Assembly (NCBI GenBank): GCA_016713245.1
Contig: JADJPM010000001.1
Location: 2,046,001 to 2,110,000, forward strand
Length of the DNA stretch: 64,000 nt
Direction of reading: 5' to 3'
From: Verrucomicrobiaceae bacterium
GTDB taxonomy: Bacteria > Verrucomicrobiota > Verrucomicrobiia > Verrucomicrobiales > Verrucomicrobiaceae
Shown piece after piece: positions 25,144 through 33,862 of the stretch. The notes under the pieces are model-generated. The model saw only the letters and a list, made by a program, of their open reading frames with translations, had not been told where the DNA came from and did no database searches. The position numbers were made by a program, and so were the translations under genes. Within the stretch, counting starts at the first letter, position 1; every line of letters begins with the position of its first letter.

Positions 25144-26490
25144 ATGAATCACGTTCAGCCGATCCGACGCAAACTGCTCTTCCTAGCGATGAGCGGCGTG
25201 CGTGTGTTCGATCAAGAACTGCTGAATATCGGCCTGACGCTTCCCGGCTTTGTCGAAAGAAGCCGCGTGATCGCTTCGCTGCCCAGCTTGGGCCTGCTGA
25301 CTCTCGCTGCGCATACGCCGGAGCACTGGGAGATTGAGTATCGGGAGTATGACGATCTGCCGCCCGACTCCGCTGAGCAAATCAGCCAACAAGGATTTGG
25401 CGTGGTCGCCATCTCAGCGCTCACCGCAAGGATTGACGAGGCCTATGCTCTGAGTCGCGAGCTGCGAGCCAGAGGTATGCTCGTGATCCTCGGTGGGCTG
25501 CATGTGAGCGCGGTGCCGGAAGAAGCAGCCAACCATGCTGACATCGTCGTCAAAGGTGAGGGCGAGCGGGTCTGGGCGCGGCTGCTTTCAGATCTGGAAA
25601 GCGGCCGTTATCGATCAGCCTACGATTCCTCAGTCAATGCTGATGAATCACAGTTCCACGAGGTGCATCCCGTTCCGAGGTATGACCTACTGGAACTGGA
25701 CCGCTACAACCGACTGACACTCCAGACCACGCGCGGCTGCCCGCTGCACTGCTCCTTCTGTGCAGCTTCCCGCACGATCAGCCCTTACCGAAAGAAGTCC
25801 CTCATGCAGGTCCGACGCGAGCTGGAGACGATTCTGAATCTGTGGCCAAGGCCCTTCATCGAACTGGCGGATGACAACACCTTCGTGGATAAGCGCTGGT
25901 CTCGCGAACTCGTGGCGTTGTTGTCTGAGTATCCATTGAAGTGGTTCACCGAGTCAGACATCTCGTTGGCGGATGATGCGGCGTTGCTAAAGCTCTTGGC
26001 CAAGTCCGGATGTGCGCAGGTTTTGATCGGTCTAGAATCTGCCGCCTCAGAATCCATGTCCGGCTTAGACACTCAAGATTGGAAGTCTAGACGGCATCGA
26101 AACTACGCCGAACAAGTACAGAAGATTCAGGATCATGGCATCTCGGTGAATGGCTGTTTCATCCTGGGCTTTGATCAGGATGGACCAGATATCTTCGAGC
26201 GGACTCTGGACTACATCGAGTCTCTCCAGCTCTCCGAAGTGCAGATCACTCTTCTGACACCTTTCCCAGGCACGAGCCTGCGCCAACGCTTGCTCGAAGA
26301 GGGTCGTATTCTGCCTGGCACGACCTGGGGACAGTACACCCTTTTTGATCTGACGTTCCGTCCCGCACGGATGAGCGTGGACGCCATGAGATCTGGCTTT
26401 CACCAACTCATGAAGGCTGTGTATTCTCAGGAAAGGGTAAGCGCCCGTCGCAAAGTTTTTCAACACTGTATTCGCCAAAGCCGCTCATGA
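25144..26490 (+). CDS. B12-binding-domain radical SAM protein
   Basis: A 448-residue protein. Residues 1-150 form a cobalamin-binding-like Rossmann domain (GFGVVAISALTA, VILGGLHVSAVPEEA, DIVVKGEGE) without a clear D-x-H-x-x-G, then the radical SAM core with the 4Fe-4S loop RGCPLHCSFC (C199, C203, C206), ELADDNTF, and GISVNGCFILGFDQDG. Relatives methylate or rearrange carbon centres in hopanoid, lipid or natural-product pathways. The ATG follows the DUF1080 stop by a few bases, but base composition is visibly lower in GC and codon use differs, suggesting transfer. Its stop overlaps the next start (ATGA). Confidence 0.85.
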   Translation: MNHVQPIRRKLLFLAMSGVRVFDQELLNIGLTLPGFVERSRVIASLPSLGLLTLAAHTPEHWEIEYREYDDLPPDSAEQISQQGFGVVAISALTARIDEAYALSRELRARGMLVILGGLHVSAVPEEAANHADIVVKGEGERVWARLLSDLESGRYRSAYDSSVNADESQFHEVHPVPRYDLLELDRYNRLTLQTTRGCPLHCSFCAASRTISPYRKKSLMQVRRELETILNLWPRPFIELADDNTFVDKRWSRELVALLSEYPLKWFTESDISLADDAALLKLLAKSGCAQVLIGLESAASESMSGLDTQDWKSRRHRNYAEQVQKIQDHGISVNGCFILGFDQDGPDIFERTLDYIESLQLSEVQITLLTPFPGTSLRQRLLEEGRILPGTTWGQYTLFDLTFRPARMSVDAMRSGFHQLMKAVYSQERVSARRKVFQHCIRQSRS

Positions 26491-27173
26491 ACACTGAACC
26501 TTCTCTCTTCAAACTGTGGGTGCGGATACTGACATTCCGTGCCCGTTTTGAGGACTACCATTCCCTCGGAGTTAGGCATCTACTCATGGGACTGTTCGTG
26601 TGCTGGCTTGTTGGCATTGGAAGATACTGGGACGATCCGCGGGCTATTCTTCTCCAGAAGGCTGGCATCGGCTCGGTAGTCTATGTGTTCCTTCTTGCGG
26701 CACTCCTCTGGTTGACCGTGAAACCCATCGACCCAGAACGCTTCAGTTACGTCGGCCTGCTGACTTTCGTGACGATGACTTCACCACCGGCCATTCTCTA
26801 TTCAATCCCTGTCGAAAAGTGGATGACCCTGGAAGCGGCGAATCAGATGAATCTGCGATTCCTTGGCATTGTTGCTCTCTGGCGACTCTGCTTATGGATT
26901 CACTATCTGAGTCGCTACGGACGCTTTACCGGGCTTATGACTGCTGTGGCTGCCACCTTGCCACTGGTCTTCATCTTCATCGCTCTCATCGAGATGAACC
27001 TCCATCATGTTGTCGTGAACATCATGGGGGGCATTCGCGAAGCCGATCAGTCTTCACAAGATGCCGCCTACGGAGCACTGTGGGTCCTAGGTCTGCTGGC
27101 TTTCCCGGTATCTTGCTTTGCTGGGATCGGTTGGTGCGTTCTGGTCTATCAGAGTTGGCGTGACCGGCGCTAA
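26487..27173 (+). CDS. Six-helix membrane protein coupled to the radical SAM gene
   Basis: A 228-residue integral membrane protein with about six hydrophobic segments (roughly 30-48, 58-77, 85-105, 127-145, 152-172, 195-220). The ATG lies in the stop of the radical SAM gene (ATGA), so the two are almost certainly one functional unit. No family was recognised with confidence; the layout recalls Yip1-like proteins. Like its partner it is lower in GC than the neighbours. It may anchor the radical SAM enzyme or move its product; this is inference. Confidence 0.75.
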   Translation: MNTEPSLFKLWVRILTFRARFEDYHSLGVRHLLMGLFVCWLVGIGRYWDDPRAILLQKAGIGSVVYVFLLAALLWLTVKPIDPERFSYVGLLTFVTMTSPPAILYSIPVEKWMTLEAANQMNLRFLGIVALWRLCLWIHYLSRYGRFTGLMTAVAATLPLVFIFIALIEMNLHHVVVNIMGGIREADQSSQDAAYGALWVLGLLAFPVSCFAGIGWCVLVYQSWRDRR

Positions 27174-27178
27174 TGCCA

Positions 27179-28420
27179 TTATTCCTTTAGCGTCACCTCC
27201 GTGCTCACCATCGCATCGCGTTCGTCGAAGATCGTGATGAACCACGAATTCGTCTCCGAAGGAGGTTTGGGAGCCGTGATCGTTTTGCCCGAGATCGTCG
27301 CGGGCACTGTCTTCCACTCGCGTTTGGATCGCAGACCGGTGTCGGTCGTGTAATTGAGATTCGCCGCCTTCAAAGCAGTGACTGACTCACAGGTGACGGT
27401 TGCATGATCTCCTTGAATCACGGGTTTATCAGGAATGGGCAGTGCCGAGCCTCCACGGCATTTCGAATCGATAAAAAGACCGATCTCCTTCGGTGCCCAG
27501 CCGGGCGGATGACCATGCGGCATCTTCACCTGAATGCGCATCTGCTTTTCTCCGGGCACCGCGTTGAAGGACTTCATGTAGCTATCGAGAACGTAGTGAA
27601 CGTCGTTCGTGCCATTCACGAAAAAGATCGGCACGCGGCAGCGTGGGAGGAGGCTGCCGGGATCGTATTCCTTCACCCACAGCGCCCGATGCACTGCGTC
27701 GAGTTTGTCGATGCTGGGCTTCTGAACGGATTCGCCCTCATGAAGAAATCCACAGCCGTAAACCGGCACCGCCGCCTTGAAGCGATCATCCAGCGAGGCC
27801 ACGAGACAGGTCGTGTAGCCACCCCAACTGATCCCAGTCACCGCTGTGTGCTCCGCATCCACTTCAGAGAAACTCCGCAGCAGGCTGTGAGCACGCATCA
27901 CACTGGCGGCGGCATGAAAGGGCCAGTCGTCACTCGTATCAGGGGTGTTCACGCAGTCGAATTTCTCCGCGTGACCATGCGCCGGGCCGCCGTTGGGGAG
28001 CCGTGTCCGCGTCTTCTGGTCATGCGCATCGCTCTTGGGCATGCCATCCGGGCCGTACGTCGGCTCTGGCGGCCGTGATCCATTCAAATCCATCGCGATG
28101 GCCGCATAGCCGCGCTTGGCCCAAAGATGCACCCACTCCGCGAAGGCCGTGCCACCGCCATCATGAATACACACGACTCCAGGGAACTTCGCGCCCGGCT
28201 TCACCTCCACTCCGAGCGTGCTCGGCGAAGCATAAAACGCGAACACTGCGGTATCGTGGCCCTGATACGTCTCCCCGGCATAGGTGAGCGAGTGAACCGG
28301 CAAATCCTGCCGCACCCACTTCATCGCAGGCACAGTGCTTTTCAATGCGTCGAGATTCCACGGACCGACCTGTTCGGCGGCGAGCGAGGTAGAAAGAAGG
28401 AGAAACAGCGAAAACTTCAT
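27179..28420 (-). CDS. Secreted dienelactone-hydrolase/acetyl-xylan-esterase-like enzyme
   Basis: A 413-residue exported alpha/beta hydrolase; ATG 28420 gives the signal peptide MKFSLFLLLSTSLA. The core has GVVCIHDGGGTAFAEW (oxyanion region), GISWGGY with the nucleophile Ser, FFVNGTNDVHYV with the acid Asp, and MPHGHPPGW with the His. A beta-rich C-terminal domain of about 100 residues follows (VIQGDHATVTCESV to the end). It likely de-esterifies a plant or algal carbohydrate or related ester. It heads away from the ceramidase-like gene by 36 bp in the same direction. Confidence 0.8.
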   Translation of the reverse strand: MKFSLFLLLSTSLAAEQVGPWNLDALKSTVPAMKWVRQDLPVHSLTYAGETYQGHDTAVFAFYASPSTLGVEVKPGAKFPGVVCIHDGGGTAFAEWVHLWAKRGYAAIAMDLNGSRPPEPTYGPDGMPKSDAHDQKTRTRLPNGGPAHGHAEKFDCVNTPDTSDDWPFHAAASVMRAHSLLRSFSEVDAEHTAVTGISWGGYTTCLVASLDDRFKAAVPVYGCGFLHEGESVQKPSIDKLDAVHRALWVKEYDPGSLLPRCRVPIFFVNGTNDVHYVLDSYMKSFNAVPGEKQMRIQVKMPHGHPPGWAPKEIGLFIDSKCRGGSALPIPDKPVIQGDHATVTCESVTALKAANLNYTTDTGLRSKREWKTVPATISGKTITAPKPPSETNSWFITIFDERDAMVSTEVTLKE

Positions 28421-28456
28421 GAGCGCCAACAAACGATCCATATGCCGTTATCTGGC

Positions 28457-29905
28457 TCACAAACCGCGAAGCACCTCCAGAGCCTTCGTCTCGAAGAGCT
28501 TCTGCCACTCCGGAGCAACCATCACATCGCAGTCCTCCTGCGCGTAGCCGGTGTTGCGCCGCTGCTGCTCGGTGGCGGTGTACCAGATGTAGCCGTTCGT
28601 GTAACCGGAGACGTGCGCATTGGCATCCTGCGCCGCTTTTTTGATGTTCAGGCCGACCTGCACGGTGACCTCGCCAGGAAAGGTGACGAGCTTGAAGGTT
28701 CCGACCCGAAGGCCGCACACCTCCGCGTCGAGTGTGGGGCTGTTCGCGGCTTTTGTGTCGGCGAGATGCTTTTTGAGCAAGGCGAGGTTCGCATTCAGCC
28801 GCGTGAGCTTTTCCATGATGGCGAGATTGCCGAGGTAGGCCTCGACGAGCGCTTTGTTGTCGGCGTCGAGCTGCTGGAGGGGCTTGGCGTTGTCGAGATA
28901 GCCCTGCGCGTAGTGAGAGGGCATTTCGGGGAAGATTTTGTGCTGCATGAGCAGCGGGAGGAAGGACTTGAAATTGATGTTCGTGGGCCTCAGAGCCGCT
29001 ACGAGGGCTTTTTGCTCCGTTTCGATGTTGGCTATGCGTTTTTCGAAATCGGCGGCGCGGGGCAGTTGGAGCACTTCGCGGCTGATTTTCAGTGTGGCGT
29101 CGTTTTGCGGCTCAAAACGACGCATCGCGGCCAAAACGCTCGCGCCGAGCATGGTGCCGAGCGGCTCGGCATCGGCGGGACGGCTCACTTCTTTGTAATG
29201 CACCGGATTGATGTCGCCGCCGCAGCCTTGGACGAAGAACGCCATCGCGCCGGTGGCCTCTTCGATCACTTTGGAGGCAAAACCGGGGTAGTCAGCCGAG
29301 TTGCCCTTGCTCGGCGGGTTCATGATCGGGTGGCAGGCGAATTGATAAACCACCGCGAGCGGCGTGCCGTCCGCGCGATCCAGCCGCAGCAGACCAATCT
29401 GCGGATCAATCGGCCCGGTGTTCACCACCTCCTCATCGCGCGGCATCGAGTAAGCGCGGCGCATGTCGATCTGCGTGCCATCCTTGAGAAACATGCGGCG
29501 GTTTTCACTGATGCGGCTCTCGCTGCCGACTCCGGCGCTCACTTTGACCGGCACGAGGTTCTTTGCGGCCTCTTTGACGGCCTGCACGACGAGCTGCTGC
29601 AAATCCGTGCGCACGATGCCGTGGCAGTGGCTGGCATTGATGATGACCTCGTCCGCGAGGTCGCCAAGCTCCTTCCGCACATTCGCGAGGAAGCCATTTC
29701 CGATGCGTCCGATGCCGCCAATCGCCACCGCATCGACCGTCACGAGCACCGCAGTCGTCTCGCCGCTCTTCAAAACAAGCGCCTTGGCAAAGCAAGGATC
29801 ATTCACCGGCACCGTGCGGTCGGTGATGTCCACCTTGGCGATCCCGGCGAGGATTTCGGCGTGAAGGGGCAATGTGAGAAGAAAAAGAGCGAGGAGAGGC
29901 TTCAT
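28457..29905 (-). CDS. Neutral/alkaline-ceramidase-like secreted enzyme
   Basis: A 482-residue protein with signal peptide MKPLLALFLLTLPLHA, then AGIAKVDITDR and VLVTVDAVAIGG, INASHCHGIVRTD (the ceramidase T/S-H-x-H metal motif) and QGCGGDINPV, as in PF04734-type proteins. In Verrucomicrobiota and Planctomycetes most members have no proven substrate; ceramide hydrolysis should not be assumed. The ATG overlaps the ThuA gene's stop (ATGA, 29902-29905), so the two are coupled. A second gene of this family (60550-61962) also sits beside an alpha/beta-hydrolase-domain gene. Confidence 0.82.
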   Translation of the reverse strand: MKPLLALFLLTLPLHAEILAGIAKVDITDRTVPVNDPCFAKALVLKSGETTAVLVTVDAVAIGGIGRIGNGFLANVRKELGDLADEVIINASHCHGIVRTDLQQLVVQAVKEAAKNLVPVKVSAGVGSESRISENRRMFLKDGTQIDMRRAYSMPRDEEVVNTGPIDPQIGLLRLDRADGTPLAVVYQFACHPIMNPPSKGNSADYPGFASKVIEEATGAMAFFVQGCGGDINPVHYKEVSRPADAEPLGTMLGASVLAAMRRFEPQNDATLKISREVLQLPRAADFEKRIANIETEQKALVAALRPTNINFKSFLPLLMQHKIFPEMPSHYAQGYLDNAKPLQQLDADNKALVEAYLGNLAIMEKLTRLNANLALLKKHLADTKAANSPTLDAEVCGLRVGTFKLVTFPGEVTVQVGLNIKKAAQDANAHVSGYTNGYIWYTATEQQRRNTGYAQEDCDVMVAPEWQKLFETKALEVLRGL

Positions 29906-30675
29906 GGCTTGAGGGTCCAGTTCACAGCGTTCACGAGCAGCGTGCGCACATCCGCGATCTTCATGTCCTCCGGCGCACCGAGGCTGGTGTAAAAGATGCG
30001 GGCCTTCTTGGCGCCGTAGCTGCGTATCCAAGCGACGGGTTGAGGTGGTGAGCCGCTACCTGCTTTGGGTGGTCCGATGAGGGGAGTTCCGAAGAGAATG
30101 GGCGTCACATCGGCAGCGAGCGGCAGCACTTTGTATAGCGACTGATGACCGAAGATGTTCGCGCAATTTACGCCGACTAGCAGAGGTGACTTGATACCAT
30201 CAGGCACCCAGACGCTGTAAGGCAGGCCTTTGGTTTCGTAACCGGCATTTTCTCCGCCGAGCACCTCCTGTGTGAATTCAGGCCAGGGCACGAGGCTGGG
30301 ATCGACGACCTCTTTGGGCTTCGGGATGAAGGCGTGATTCGCGGTGCGGATGCCGAGGAGCGGCCTTCCGGCGGCGAGATGGGCGCGGATGGCGGCCATT
30401 TGATCCTTCGGCGGGAAACGGCGGCGTGAGAAGAGCACGAGCAGGTCGGCGTCCTTCAGCGCCTCGACGAGTCCGGCGAAGTGATGCGGCTGTGGCTTGT
30501 CGCCGTCAATGATCGTGACGTGGTGACCGAGCGGACGGAGCTGCTTCTCGGCGAAATCACGCATCGTGCGCGGCGCCTCGTAGTTGTTTGGGTCCTCGAC
30601 GACCATGATGACGATGTTCGAGGCAGACGCGGCGCTGGCGAGAGCAATGAAGGCGGCAAGGATGAGGTTCTTCAT
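29902..30675 (-). CDS. Secreted ThuA-domain protein
   Basis: A 257-residue protein with signal peptide MKNLILAAFIALASAASA. The mature part matches the ThuA (trehalose-utilisation) fold, a class I glutamine-amidotransferase-like domain: VEALKDADLLVLFSRRR, RPLLGIRTANHAFI, PWPEFTQEVLGGE, and a late RIFYTSLGAPEDM. ThuA family members take part in handling 3-keto disaccharides or are secreted sugar-acting proteins. It is coupled to the downstream ceramidase-like gene and follows the 819-residue hydrolase by 23 bp, so these form an operon-like trio. Together with DUF1080 and GMC genes it hints at keto-sugar chemistry. Confidence 0.82.
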   Translation of the reverse strand: MKNLILAAFIALASAASASNIVIMVVEDPNNYEAPRTMRDFAEKQLRPLGHHVTIIDGDKPQPHHFAGLVEALKDADLLVLFSRRRFPPKDQMAAIRAHLAAGRPLLGIRTANHAFIPKPKEVVDPSLVPWPEFTQEVLGGENAGYETKGLPYSVWVPDGIKSPLLVGVNCANIFGHQSLYKVLPLAADVTPILFGTPLIGPPKAGSGSPPQPVAWIRSYGAKKARIFYTSLGAPEDMKIADVRTLLVNAVNWTLKP

Positions 30676-30698
30676 GGATTGATGGAACGATGCGGGGA

Positions 30699-33158
30699 TT
30701 ACTTTGGCAGAGCTTTGACAAGGGCATCAGCGATGGCGGCCATGCCGGCATCGCCGGGATGATTGGCGACTCCGGCGTGTTTGAAGGGACGCTCCGAGCG
30801 GGCGAAGTTTTTCTCGCTCTTGCTGAGGGCGCTGATGTCCACGGAGATACCGTTCACGACGGCGCAGGCACCTCGCAAGGCCTCGTCCTTGGCCGCATTG
30901 GCCCAGAAGCAACTGCGCACGAGGATCACCGGCTTTCGCTCGCCTTTCAGCGTGGTCAGCAGCTTCGTGACGGCCTCTTGGAACTTTGTTTTGTCCTCCG
31001 CCGTCTTCAAAGCGGGCACGTTTTCACCGATGGCGAGCACGATGAGGTCGGCTTGGAAGTCGATGGCTTCCCTGAGCTTCGTGGCGAAGTCATAATCCTG
31101 ATGCGCCCGCTCAAAGTCGGCGATGTTTTTCACCAGCACCTCCGGGGCAGTGGTTTGTTTGTCAGCGAGTGCTTTCGTGAAGAGGTGCACATAGTCCTTT
31201 GCCTCTGCACTCGCCGCCATGCCCCAGTTGCCACTCCAGTCGATGTCGGCCTTGGGGCCGTGTTTGGTGATGCTGTTGCCGAGGAAGAGGATTTTGCGAA
31301 AGGCACTCTGGCGCATGACCCAGTCCCATCGCTCGCTGGCTTGCTTGAGCTGGAGTTCGAGGTCGGCCTCGGTGAGGAAACGTTGGCCGATGAGCTTTTG
31401 CACGGCGGCTTTGACCTGGTCGAGGTAGGCAGCTTTGTTGCCGTAGCGTTCTTCGAGAGACGGGCGTGGATCATTCGCGGCTTCGCGTTCGGCCTTGGTC
31501 TTCGCCAAGGGCACCCAGGCACCGCGTAGGAGGTAAAACTCGTGCAGTGAGCCGAATTCCGCCGGACGAAACACCCAGCCGGTGCCGGTGCCGAGCGGCA
31601 CGGCGACATCCGGCACGCGAATGCCGCCGAGGTCATTGCCATCGGCATCGCATTGCGGCACGAGCAGCGGCAACTCGGCGCCTTCTCCCGCGCCGCCGGG
31701 GAGTTGCGGATTGCGCACGCGACCTCCGGCCTTCACGGCATTCGGCGTGGCCAAACCGGGCACCTTGGGCCAGTGCACGTCCTTGATGGGCACGAGCGTG
31801 GCGTCGCTGAGCTTCGGATGCACGCTCGGCGGTGGCGCGATGCCTTCGCTGACCCAGCGATGCATGGCCAAACGCAGCGCGAGGATGGCGGGATTGGCAT
31901 TCACTGGATTCGCCAAGGGCGAGCCTTTCACCTGCGAGGTCGGCGGGAAGGACGCAGGACCATGCGAGGTGCTGGCGAAGAAATACGAGCGCACATTGTC
32001 CGGCAGCGCGATGTCTTGTTTGCCATCTGGCGTGGTGTGCGTGAGCGCTCCGACACGCCCCGCGCCCCAATATTCGGCGGCCATGTTCGTGTAAAAAATC
32101 TTCGGCGCATGTTTCACGCGTGCATTGGCGAGGATGCCTTCGCTTTGACCGCTGATCGGGTCTATTTGAGCCGTGTCGGCAAAGGGATACGAGGCCGTGT
32201 AGTAACCGGCAATGGCTCGCGGTGTGGACCAGCGCTGATTCAGCACGAGTCGGCCCGCGCCAGCGACATGCGACATCACCCCATCGAGCGCCATGCGGTC
32301 CTGCTCGTCGGTGTTGAAGCCGAGATAGACGAAGTCACGCAAGAAGCGGCCACACTGCGAAGAGCCGAAGGCGTAGGCGTGCTTCACCTTCGCGGGCGAG
32401 GCCGGATCGTGCTTCAACCACGCCACCGCATCGCGAATCGCCGCGTAGCCGAGTCCGGCGACGGGGGGAGCTTCCGCGAGATAAAACACCTCGTAGGTCT
32501 TTCCGGGCTCAAAACCTCCCTTGAGCCGAAGACGGCCTTTTTCGAGGTTCCACTGCGCTCGCGGCACTTCCTGGCCTTCCGGATAGGCGGCACGATTTCG
32601 CACGATGAGTCGGCTTTCAGCTCCCGCGATGTCCACCGGCGGATAATCGGTCAAATCGGTGATCGGTTGCTCATCGAGGTTTTTGTCCGGTGTGAAGACT
32701 GCGCTCACCACACCGCGAATCGGGCTGCCATCCTTGTTTTGAGCCCGTGGCACTTCCATACGCAGTTTATCCGCCGCCACATCGAACTCCCAGCCGACAT
32801 TCAGGAGCGTGAAGCCCGCCTTCATCACCCACTCGCTCAAGCTGGCCTTCCCACCGCGATTTGGAATCTCCACCCACGCCGCGCCATTGCTCCGCGAGTC
32901 GTCTTTCGGTTTCCACAGCCGCAAATCGGCCACAAAGCTCACTTTGCCCGCCGCATTCACCGGCGCGAGATCGACATCCGCGATGATCGCATTCTGCGGC
33001 CGCTTCGGATCGATCTCGAAGTGCAGCTTGCCGGTGATCTGCTCGTAGCCGGTGGCACCAGCATCGGATCGCTCTTTGATTTCCACCCGCACCACGGCGG
33101 CGTGGGCGGTCAGTGAGGCGAGACAAAAAATGGCAAGAAGGCGCGAAGGGAAGAGCAT
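30699..33158 (-). CDS. Secreted alpha/beta-hydrolase-domain protein fused to an SGNH domain
   Basis: A large 819-residue exported protein (signal peptide ...FCLASLTAHA). Residues 20-630 form the alpha/beta-hydrolase-domain family seen also at 58541-60553, with FGSSQCGRFL as nucleophile region, and a shared tail KTKAERE..DPRPSLEERYG. Unlike the paralogue, which stops there, this protein continues into an SGNH/GDSL-type domain: ILFLGNSITKHGPK (block I), LIVLAIGENV, and ANHPGDAGMAAIADAL, where the His is present but the usual D-x-x-H Asp is not. The two domains could act on the two halves of one ester-bearing glycolipid or polysaccharide. It leads the ThuA/ceramidase-like trio. Confidence 0.8.
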   Translation of the reverse strand: MLFPSRLLAIFCLASLTAHAAVVRVEIKERSDAGATGYEQITGKLHFEIDPKRPQNAIIADVDLAPVNAAGKVSFVADLRLWKPKDDSRSNGAAWVEIPNRGGKASLSEWVMKAGFTLLNVGWEFDVAADKLRMEVPRAQNKDGSPIRGVVSAVFTPDKNLDEQPITDLTDYPPVDIAGAESRLIVRNRAAYPEGQEVPRAQWNLEKGRLRLKGGFEPGKTYEVFYLAEAPPVAGLGYAAIRDAVAWLKHDPASPAKVKHAYAFGSSQCGRFLRDFVYLGFNTDEQDRMALDGVMSHVAGAGRLVLNQRWSTPRAIAGYYTASYPFADTAQIDPISGQSEGILANARVKHAPKIFYTNMAAEYWGAGRVGALTHTTPDGKQDIALPDNVRSYFFASTSHGPASFPPTSQVKGSPLANPVNANPAILALRLAMHRWVSEGIAPPPSVHPKLSDATLVPIKDVHWPKVPGLATPNAVKAGGRVRNPQLPGGAGEGAELPLLVPQCDADGNDLGGIRVPDVAVPLGTGTGWVFRPAEFGSLHEFYLLRGAWVPLAKTKAEREAANDPRPSLEERYGNKAAYLDQVKAAVQKLIGQRFLTEADLELQLKQASERWDWVMRQSAFRKILFLGNSITKHGPKADIDWSGNWGMAASAEAKDYVHLFTKALADKQTTAPEVLVKNIADFERAHQDYDFATKLREAIDFQADLIVLAIGENVPALKTAEDKTKFQEAVTKLLTTLKGERKPVILVRSCFWANAAKDEALRGACAVVNGISVDISALSKSEKNFARSERPFKHAGVANHPGDAGMAAIADALVKALPK

Positions 33159-33220
33159 CTCATCAGTACGCAGTTGGTCGTGGAGCTTCGCAACGATTCC
33201 GTTCCGTGCGAGTGACGATG

Positions 33221-33862
33221 CTACGCCAGCCCCACATGCTTCAGCGCCTCGATGGGCGGGCCTTCGAAGGTGCCGCCGGGCATGTTGCCGACGTAGCCGA
33301 TGGCTTTGGAGCCTTCCGGCGTGGTGAAGTAACCACCAGCGGTGAGGTCGCGGAAACGTTTGAAGAACGTGGCGGCCTTTTTGTGCTCAGGCTTCGGCTT
33401 GAGGCTGGCGATGTCGTTGCAGAGCGCTGTTCGTTGTTCGGCGGAGAGATCAGCAAAGGGCTTCTGAAAGCGGCGCTGTGATTCAGCGTCGATCCATGTC
33501 AGCCCGTCGAGGATCGTGCGACGGTCACCAGACTGCGCTGGGTAGGGCGAGCTGATCCATTCGTCGATGAAGTCATGCACGCCGACGGCGGAGGCGCTGG
33601 GCGAGGAGGCATCGGCGGGGATGATGAGATCACACAAGGCCTGAGTGGTGCGACGTTGTGACTCGGTGAGGGTGAGCGGCCACACATCGCCGGGCTGGTA
33701 GATTTTCACCATGCTCGGGTCTGGGCCGTAGCCTCTCGCGGTGATCGCGGGTTCAGCAGCAAAGATGGATGCGTCCTTTGCAGCGAGCGCGGCCGTGGCT
33801 CCGAGCATCCACTGGATGGACACGCGGCGGCTGATGAGGGGGAGTGAATCGGGCGCGTGCAT
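33221..33862 (-). CDS. Gluconate 2-dehydrogenase subunit 3-like protein
   Basis: A 213-residue protein with a twin-arginine-like leader (ISRRVSIQWMLGATAALAA), then the subunit-3 fold: LTESQRRTTQALCDLIIPADASSPSASAVGVHDFIDEWI and GYFTTPEGSKAIGYVGN. It is the small partner of periplasmic GMC-type sugar dehydrogenases; it helps export or assemble the flavoprotein. Its ATG overlaps the GMC gene's stop by one base (TGATG), so the two are coupled. Confidence 0.92.
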   Translation of the reverse strand: MHAPDSLPLISRRVSIQWMLGATAALAAKDASIFAAEPAITARGYGPDPSMVKIYQPGDVWPLTLTESQRRTTQALCDLIIPADASSPSASAVGVHDFIDEWISSPYPAQSGDRRTILDGLTWIDAESQRRFQKPFADLSAEQRTALCNDIASLKPKPEHKKAATFFKRFRDLTAGGYFTTPEGSKAIGYVGNMPGGTFEGPPIEALKHVGLA

